Assembly (NCBI RefSeq): GCF_023228165.1
Contig: NZ_JALOBS010000016.1
Location: 1 to 64,000 of the forward strand
DNA: 64,000 nt
Direction of reading: 5' to 3'
Source: Methylomonas sp.
Lineage (GTDB): Bacteria > Pseudomonadota > Gammaproteobacteria > Methylococcales > Methylomonadaceae
In this document: positions 60,641 to 64,000 of the stretch, piece by piece
How positions within the stretch are numbered: the first letter of the stretch is position 1
Layout: each line of letters opens with the position of its first letter
Position numbers and translations under genes: made by a program
Notes under the pieces: generated by a model
Told to the model about the DNA's origin: nothing
What the model saw: the letters and a program-made list of their open reading frames with translations, nothing else
The model's database searches: none

Positions 60641-61485
60641 AGATAAACCTGCAGAATTTCCCGCAGACGTTGCCGGCTGTCGGCGATGTCTTCCGGCGAT
60701 GCACAGGCCACGGTAGGTACCTGGCTGACTTCCAGCGTGTTCAGAATCAAGCTGTCCTGAGAGTTGAAATACCGCACCCACCATACGAAACGGCTGCCGG
60801 TGGCGGTAATCCGGCAGTTGCCGTATCCGCGCGAAAGGATGGTGACCGGCCCCTGGCCCAGTCGTTGTTCCAGAAAGGCCAAATCCTGTTCGGTTTGCGG
60901 CAACAAGCTCAGGTTAATGACGTGCGGGTCCCGGTCTGGCTGATAAGCGTCGGTGTGAGCATTTAGTTCGGCCAGCAGCGGCGGCGCGTTCATCACCCCT
61001 TCCGGCAATGCGGCCCAGTCGGTATCGATTTGCCGCGCGGCATCCGCAAACGCTATTTGGCTGATTTGATGCGGCATAATGCCGACTTCCAACGTATCGG
61101 AAACCATCTGCTGTTGGGCGTCCAGGCTTTGCAAGCGCCAAACCCCGGCCAGTACAGATTCCTGAATCCGCAGCGTTTGCGCACCTCGGCATATCGCGCT
61201 GACTTCGCCTTCGCCGATTAGTTCGTCGACAAAGCGGCGGTTGGTTTCGTCCAGACCGGTCAAGTCTATGGCACGGCCGCTAGCAGGGTAACTGAGCAAG
61301 TCTTGTTCCAACTGCTGCAAAGTAGCTTTGGCCTGAGCCAGATTCGCGGCGTTCAGGTCGACTGAAATCTGCGGCATCCGGTAGATGAACATTTCTTCCG
61401 GCATTTGCAAGTAATCGAGTTCGACGCCGTCTTCTTCGGCGGGTTGACTGCCTTGGCCGAAAATTGGGAGGGTAATTGCTGTCAT
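60637..61485 (-). CDS. hupH: HupH/HyaF hydrogenase maturation protein
   Basis: 282 residues, the usual size of HupH. Typical segments are LDYLQMPEEMFIYRMPQI near the N-terminus, GEGEVSAICRG near the middle and LSRGYGNCRITATG with RYFNSQDSLILNTLEVSQVP near the C-terminus. Involved in maturing the small or large subunit of the uptake hydrogenase. It is separated from hupG by 396 bp holding a repeat element. Confidence 0.93.
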   Translation of the reverse strand: MTAITLPIFGQGSQPAEEDGVELDYLQMPEEMFIYRMPQISVDLNAANLAQAKATLQQLEQDLLSYPASGRAIDLTGLDETNRRFVDELIGEGEVSAICRGAQTLRIQESVLAGVWRLQSLDAQQQMVSDTLEVGIMPHQISQIAFADAARQIDTDWAALPEGVMNAPPLLAELNAHTDAYQPDRDPHVINLSLLPQTEQDLAFLEQRLGQGPVTILSRGYGNCRITATGSRFVWWVRYFNSQDSLILNTLEVSQVPTVACASPEDIADSRQRLREILQVYL

Positions 61486-61547
61486 GTGTTTGGGCGTTGG
61501 CTATGGTTTTGGGTAGTTTGTTGGGTTTATGGGTGTTTGTTTTATTT

Positions 61548-61753
61548 GGTGTCGCTATCGCGGTTTGTTTGAATCGGGTTCTCGCACCCGAAGGCAAGTT
61601 TCTTTCTTTTGTTCCGCCAAAAGAAAGAAACCAAAGAAAAGGCGGGATCCGGGTGTCGTTTCTTTTGGGTCCTTTTCTTTGGACAAGCAAAGAAAAGGAC
61701 CTCGGCTGTCGGTCCGAGAACCGACATAAAAAACACATCGCGATAGCGATACC
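61548..61753. repeat. MITE-like palindromic element between hupG and hupH
   Basis: 206 bp with ends GGTGTCGCTATCGCG (61548-61562) and CGCGATAGCGATACC (61739-61753), inverted with one mismatch. Inside are nested hairpins: TCGGGTTCTCGCACCCGA (61575-61592), GTTTCTTTCTTTT/AAAAGAAAGAAAC and TCCTTTTCTTTGGACA/AAGAAAAGGA. Same family as parts of the 57019-57533 island. The rest of 61486-61881 has a CCCTCTCC/GGAGAGGG hairpin (61798-61817) and no gene. Confidence 0.85.
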
Positions 61754-61881
61754 AAATTGTTAAAGAGCCTGTGAGGTTTGGATTCTCCTCACTCTAACCC
61801 TCTCCAGCAGGAGAGGGAACAAAGCTTCTGACCGAAAGATATCTTTCTGTTATAGCTAAAGTCCTACATCAGTACAGTGAA

Positions 61882-62301
61882 TCAAGCATGACCCCCGCAC
61901 ACCTTATCCAAATTAAACCCCGGCGGGTGTCCAGGCTTTAATGCCAAAATGCGGGCAAACTCCTGCCCGAATTCCTGCCAGTCCTTGATGCCGGTGATCA
62001 CGCCCAGATATTCGCCGCGCCGCAAAAACACCAGCGCCGGCCAGGTGGTGAAGTGGAATCTGGCCTGCAGTTCTCGTTCGATGGAGCGATCGATCACCGC
62101 GCCTTGCAGTTGATTGCTGAACACTTTTAGCAGCTCCGGCAAGATTACCTGCACATCCTGACTTTCCGGAAATTGCAGCGGGTCGTTGCGGAAGAACAGC
62201 ACTACGGTGTCGTGGCTGTAAACGAAGTTGTCGTAATTGTCGGCATCCAGCAAAGGCAGGCTAGGACGGGTAGCGGATATGTCTTGCGAGGGAATGCTCA
62301 T
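61882..62301 (-). CDS. hupG: HupG/HyaE hydrogenase chaperone
   Basis: 139 residues. Thioredoxin-fold protein without the CxxC motif (FTTWPALVFLRRGEYLG region), matching HyaE/HupG, chaperones of the hydrogenase small subunit before Tat export. Overlaps hupF by 4 bp. Confidence 0.92.
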   Translation of the reverse strand: MSIPSQDISATRPSLPLLDADNYDNFVYSHDTVVLFFRNDPLQFPESQDVQVILPELLKVFSNQLQGAVIDRSIERELQARFHFTTWPALVFLRRGEYLGVITGIKDWQEFGQEFARILALKPGHPPGFNLDKVCGGHA

Positions 62302-62594
62302 GATCGTAAATGCTCCGGTAGTTCAGGTTCCCGGTCGACCAGATCGGCGAACAAGTGATCGATATCGGTTTCGCCTTGCATGGCAAGGCGCATGGCTTCC
62401 AGCGCGTCGTTGATTTGGCGGGCTTTTTCGGGAGTGATGACTTCGCGGGCGGTGTTCAGAAACACTAACAACCAGCTGCCGGCGGGTTGTTCGCCGACCA
62501 GCATCATGTCGATCAGGCTGGTCTGGCCCCGGTAAACGCACAGAGCCGATTCGCCGCGCGTTTCGATCACCTGCATCGGGATACCGATACACAT
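62298..62594 (-). CDS. hupF: HupF, HypC-like chaperone
   Basis: 98 residues. MCIGIPMQVIE has the HypC-type Cys2; longer C-terminal tail than HypC (ALEAMRLAMQGETDIDHLF). In Rhizobium HupF assists HupL maturation and its stability under oxygen. Start overlaps the hupD stop by one base. Confidence 0.94.
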   Translation of the reverse strand: MCIGIPMQVIETRGESALCVYRGQTSLIDMMLVGEQPAGSWLLVFLNTAREVITPEKARQINDALEAMRLAMQGETDIDHLFADLVDREPELPEHLRS

Positions 62595-63265
62595 CAGTAT
62601 TTGCCTCGATAATCCACATCGACCTGCAGGCCGGGCATCTCGGATGGTGCTGGCGTACGTACCGCATGCAGTATGCGCCGGTCGCCGATGCGGCAGGCTT
62701 GCGTGGAAGAAGGGCGTTCCCGTTCGTATCGCAGCATGTCCAAAGCCGGGTCGGTTAATTCGATAGCCGTATCGATAAAGGTCGGAGCGACGCCGAAATG
62801 CTGCAGATAGCTAAAAGCCGTGTCGATGGCGGGTTGAATTTGTGCCTTGACGCTATCCCGCAGGCTGCCGCCGTAATCCTCCAATTCTTCCGGTTGCACG
62901 CCGACCAGCAACAAATGTTTTGGGTATTGACCCAACAGCTGCGCCGTTGCCAACACCTCTTGAAAGCCGGTTTGATGCAGGCTCATTTTTTTGGCGCCGA
63001 GAAAATTCGGTACGTCGTCGTTTTCGATACATTTCAGGGTGGCGGCCGGCAGGCCGAAGTCGATGGCGTCGAACACCACCAACACGTTCGCCATCTGCAC
63101 ATGTTCAACCAAATATAGGCCTTGGGTACCGCCGTCCAATACCGTGACATGGTCGGGAAACCGGTAGTTTTTTTGCAGCCGCTCAATCACGCGCCCCCCA
63201 AAGCCTTCGTCGGCCCATAACAGGTTGCCGATGCCGAGCAGCAGGATTTGCGGGGTTGCGTTCAT
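62594..63265 (-). CDS. hupD: Hydrogenase-specific endopeptidase HupD
   Basis: 223 residues. LLLGIGNLLWADEGFGGRV (near residue 8) with the nickel-binding Glu, DAIDFG near 66 and HQTGFQEVL near 97 are the conserved sites. It cuts the C-terminal tail of the large subunit after nickel insertion. Overlaps hupC by 4 bp. Confidence 0.95.
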   Translation of the reverse strand: MNATPQILLLGIGNLLWADEGFGGRVIERLQKNYRFPDHVTVLDGGTQGLYLVEHVQMANVLVVFDAIDFGLPAATLKCIENDDVPNFLGAKKMSLHQTGFQEVLATAQLLGQYPKHLLLVGVQPEELEDYGGSLRDSVKAQIQPAIDTAFSYLQHFGVAPTFIDTAIELTDPALDMLRYERERPSSTQACRIGDRRILHAVRTPAPSEMPGLQVDVDYRGKY

Positions 63266-63963
63266 GGTCGATGCGCGTCGTCTATGGGTTTGTCATCCTT
63301 GAATGTACGCCAGCCGTTGACTATGGTGGCGAGCATGCTTTGTCCCGACAGCTTGTCTTCCCGTATCGCCACGTAGACATGGATCAACACGAAGCAGACG
63401 ATCAACCACATCACCAAATGGTGCCAGCTGTGCACGCTTTGGCTGTCGCCGAACAGCGGCAGCACCCAGCTACTGAACAGCGCCCATTGCCAACTGCCTT
63501 GTCCCTCGCCTTCGCCGTACAAGGCAAAGCCGGTGACGATCATGAACAAACTACCCCACACCAATACGAAATGCATGGCCAAGATGGCTAGCGGGTTGTG
63601 GCCGATGTAATGCCGGGGTGCCTTGGCTATAAAGGCATACCAAAGCACTTCCTGGCGGACGCCGTCCCAGAAATGTGCGCTCAGCAACGGGGGTAAAAAG
63701 ATTTGCCGGGCATGTGCGTTGCCGGCATAGGCCCAGTACAAACGTCCCAGCAAGCCGATCGCCAACAAATAACCGGCGGCGAAATGGCCGAAGCGGATAT
63801 AACCCATCAGAAAATGTTCGGAGGCTTCGCCGCCGGGCGAGGGTAAGGGTGCGGCAATCAGATAGCCGGTCACCGCCAGCGCGACGATGGCCAAACCGTT
63901 CGGCGCATGCCAAATTCTGACCGGAGCTTCGTAGACATAGATGGGGGGCTTCGGCTGGCTCAT
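63262..63963 (-). CDS. hupC: HupC, Ni/Fe-hydrogenase b-type cytochrome
   Basis: 233 residues with four main membrane segments. His residues for haem lie in VRIWHAPNGLAIV, IRFGHFAAGYLLA, AMHFVLVWGS and SVHSWHHLVMWLIV. It anchors the periplasmic hydrogenase and passes electrons to the quinone pool. Its ATG overlaps a TGA (ATGA) of the upstream reading frame, presumably hupL. Confidence 0.95.
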   Translation of the reverse strand: MSQPKPPIYVYEAPVRIWHAPNGLAIVALAVTGYLIAAPLPSPGGEASEHFLMGYIRFGHFAAGYLLAIGLLGRLYWAYAGNAHARQIFLPPLLSAHFWDGVRQEVLWYAFIAKAPRHYIGHNPLAILAMHFVLVWGSLFMIVTGFALYGEGEGQGSWQWALFSSWVLPLFGDSQSVHSWHHLVMWLIVCFVLIHVYVAIREDKLSGQSMLATIVNGWRTFKDDKPIDDAHRP

Positions 63964-64000
63964 TTGGCGCTCCGCCGTCCGCGCAGGACAAGCAGCAAGG
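63960..64000 (-). CDS. C-terminal end of upstream gene, probably hupL (partial)
   Basis: Only 12 sense codons (LVLRGRRSAK before the TGA at 63962-63960) are visible. The ATGA overlap with hupC is the usual arrangement for hupL-hupC. The sequence shows no DPCxxC motif, which would lie further upstream, so identity rests on context only. Confidence 0.35.
   Translation of the reverse strand, partial: LLLVLRGRRSAK

Noticed and set aside
63551..63991. Frame with PCCLSCADG near the right edge as the hupL Cys motif
   Set aside because: Wrong frame relative to the ATGA overlap with hupC and lacks DPCxxCxxH.

Overview
The window looks like chromosome of a gammaproteobacterial methanotroph (order Methylococcales, Methylomonas-like). 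The main evidence is a lanthanide-type methanol dehydrogenase pair (xoxF-xoxJ), a glycogen metabolism cluster, an uptake [NiFe]-hydrogenase maturation operon, and ordinary gammaproteobacterial housekeeping genes (uvrD, dsbD, accBC, prmA, rlmI). The genus is an inference; no rRNA or particulate methane monooxygenase gene lies in the window.

Layout. 1-7.2 kb: glycogen synthesis and use (glgA partial and glgB on minus; glgC, a GH57 glucanotransferase-like enzyme and malQ on plus). 7.2-10.5 kb: xoxF and xoxJ on minus, separated by a strong hairpin terminator. 10.5-13.5 kb: msrA, hslO, a lipoprotein and a nitroreductase. 13.67 kb: tRNA-Leu(CAG), followed by decayed island genes (an AlpA/excisionase-like remnant and a gene fragment). 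14.4-26.1 kb: a guanidine catabolism operon preceded by NtrC-like sites, a near-perfect sigma-54 promoter and a guanidine-I (ykkC) riboswitch. It encodes an ABC transporter, two carboxyguanidine deiminase subunits, a urea/guanidine carboxylase, an allophanate hydrolase and an outer-membrane porin, and is bounded on the right by a YgjP-type pseudogene. 26.7-30 kb: cysZ, mtnA and a methylthioadenosine deaminase. 30-34.8 kb: a repeat-rich accessory stretch with a toxin-antitoxin pair between two 361-bp direct repeats, a RAYT transposase remnant and small secreted or metallopeptidase-like proteins. 34.8-51.7 kb: housekeeping genes, some membrane proteins and lipoproteins of unknown role, mobA and an unassigned diiron four-helix protein. 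51.7-64 kb: hupCDFGHIJK-hypABCDEF on minus, the maturation part of a membrane-bound uptake hydrogenase; the structural genes lie beyond the right edge.

How it fits together. The guanidine operon is the clearest functional unit. Guanidine would cross the outer membrane through the porin and the inner membrane through the NitT/TauT-like ABC importer. It would then be carboxylated, deiminated to allophanate and hydrolysed to ammonia and CO2. Control appears two-layered: nitrogen status through NtrC/sigma-54, and guanidine itself through the riboswitch. The hydrogenase operon is tightly translationally coupled except at three points, where a repeat element, a repeat island and a broken toxin-antitoxin module sit between genes. 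Several genes are visibly decayed (ygjP-like, RAYT, parE-like toxin, AlpA-like), which suggests repeated gain and loss at these sites.
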